Source: Crocinitomicaceae bacterium (GTDB taxonomy: Bacteria; Bacteroidota; Bacteroidia; Flavobacteriales_D; Crocinitomicaceae). From it: DNA of 6,417 nucleotides. Position 1 is the stretch's first letter, and every line of letters starts with the position of its first letter. Both the position numbers and the translations under genes were made by a program. Below are positions 5,704 to 6,417 of the stretch, piece after piece. The notes beneath the pieces are model-generated. The model made no database searches and was not told the DNA's origin. It was given only the letters and a program-made list of their open reading frames with translations. The stretch covers positions 1 to 6,417 of the forward strand of contig WTIB01000184.1 in assembly GCA_011522905.1 (NCBI GenBank), given 5' to 3'.

Positions 5704-6417
5704 CTAAGTTTCGCTTTTTGATATCAAATTTAGGTCTGCCAATAAGAAAAAGCTACCTGTCACAATTAGAAGGTCATCCGAAGTCATTTTGCTTTTAATT
5801 TTATTGAAAATACGGTCCAGATTTAACTCAATAGGTATTGTCGTTTGACATCGTAAATTAATGGTTTCCCAATCCTTTGTAGTTTTACTCCTATTGTTCT
5901 CAAAGGTGCAGAAGTAGAGCTCTGTATTTTTAAATATATCCAAAAAGGAGGCATCAAATTTACGTTCTTTTGTGCTTCCCAATATGCAATATATCTTTCC
6001 GTCACATAATTGATGTACCTCACCTAAGGTTTGCTCTATGCCCTCTCTATTGTGAGAAACGTCAAGAATAATTTTGGGGTTTTCATTGATGATTTCCATT
6101 CGTTTTTGATAGCCCGTGTTTTGGTTTAGATTCTTTATTGCGGATTGGATGTTTTGTGCAGAGCATTTGACACCAATTTTCTGTAAAGCAGTAACAGCTG
6201 TATTTGTATTTTCCAATTGATATTTTGGCAAATCGTCATGGTTGTAATAAGGTTGAGCTATGTGTATCGGGGCTTTTTTTATTCTTGCCAATTCCTCAAA
6301 AATAGGGTAGACCTCATTTTGTCTTTTACCAATGACAAGAGGTGTATGAACCTTAATGATACCGCCTTTTTCTGCAGCAATATTTTTTAATGTGTTTCCT
6401 AGGTATTGCTGGTGGTC
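5704..6417 (-). CDS. folC: Folylpolyglutamate synthase / dihydrofolate synthase, C-terminal part
   Basis: The frame is open from the right window edge to TAG at 5704-5706 and gives 237 residues; the N-terminal third with the P-loop lies outside, so this is a window-edge truncation, not a broken gene. The fragment starts DHQQYLGNTLKNIAAEKGGI, the FolC motif DHxxxLGxTxxxIAxEKxGIIK, followed by PLVIG. The C-terminal Mur-ligase-like domain shows ILDVSHNREG (about 116-125), matching the family LD-x-x-HN-x-x-G motif, and ends with LLIVTGSFFLLADL. FolC adds glutamate to folates and, in many bacteria, also to dihydropteroate. The C-terminal region is less typical: the usual DKD segment after the central strand reads GSTKERKFD. 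It is separated from pyrR by 35 bp that hold the pyrR promoter, so read-through from folC is possible too. Confidence 0.9.
   Translation of the reverse strand, partial: DHQQYLGNTLKNIAAEKGGIIKVHTPLVIGKRQNEVYPIFEELARIKKAPIHIAQPYYNHDDLPKYQLENTNTAVTALQKIGVKCSAQNIQSAIKNLNQNTGYQKRMEIINENPKIILDVSHNREGIEQTLGEVHQLCDGKIYCILGSTKERKFDASFLDIFKNTELYFCTFENNRSKTTKDWETINLRCQTTIPIELNLDRIFNKIKSKMTSDDLLIVTGSFFLLADLNLISKSET

Noticed and set aside
5704..6291. A separate 195-residue gene starting at TTG 6291
   Set aside because: The frame continues to the window edge with clear FolC motifs (DHQQYLG, EKGGIIK), so it is the interior of folC.

Overview
The window looks like an AT-rich chromosomal segment of a Bacteroidota bacterium, probably Flavobacteriia or a close relative. 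Four things point that way: a secreted subtilase with SprB-type repeats and a type IX secretion (T9SS) C-terminal sorting domain; a promoter matching the Bacteroidota consensus (TTTG, 18-bp spacer, TAnnTTTG); little sign of Shine-Dalgarno sequences; and A-rich start regions. Species cannot be named from this sequence.

Left part, + strand. The window opens in the last 61 codons of an LptF/LptG-family permease (1-186). A 176-bp gap with four TAGGCT copies and a small hairpin follows. Next is a complete 712-residue cell-surface or secreted serine protease (363-2501), closed by a textbook intrinsic terminator (2531-2558). A 217-bp gap then leads to a small unrecognised ORF with one C-terminal membrane segment (2719-2925).

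Right part, - strand. Read in transcription order from the right edge: folC (partial), pyrR, pyrB, a single-domain STAS protein and rnz (RNase Z). Gaps are 35 bp (folC-pyrR), an 8-bp overlap (pyrR-pyrB), 21 bp (pyrB-STAS) and a 4-bp GTGA overlap (STAS-rnz), so this is very probably one transcription unit with internal promoters. It combines folate polyglutamylation, the committed step of pyrimidine synthesis with its PRPP-binding PyrR partner, a partner-switch-type regulator and tRNA 3'-end maturation. The rnz 3' end overlaps the small + strand ORF tail-to-tail by 11 bp.

Most of the window is ordinary housekeeping sequence; I see no mobile element, CRISPR array, RNA gene or clearly new system. 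The observation most worth a second look is a full-consensus promoter whose -7 element ends only 5 nt before the pyrR ATG. This predicts a nearly leaderless pyrR-pyrB mRNA, which leaves no room for the leader attenuator that PyrR controls in Bacillus. Lesser points are a second TAnnTTTG 7 nt before the STAS gene, the STAS-rnz coupling, the small membrane ORF facing rnz, and the TAGGCT cluster.
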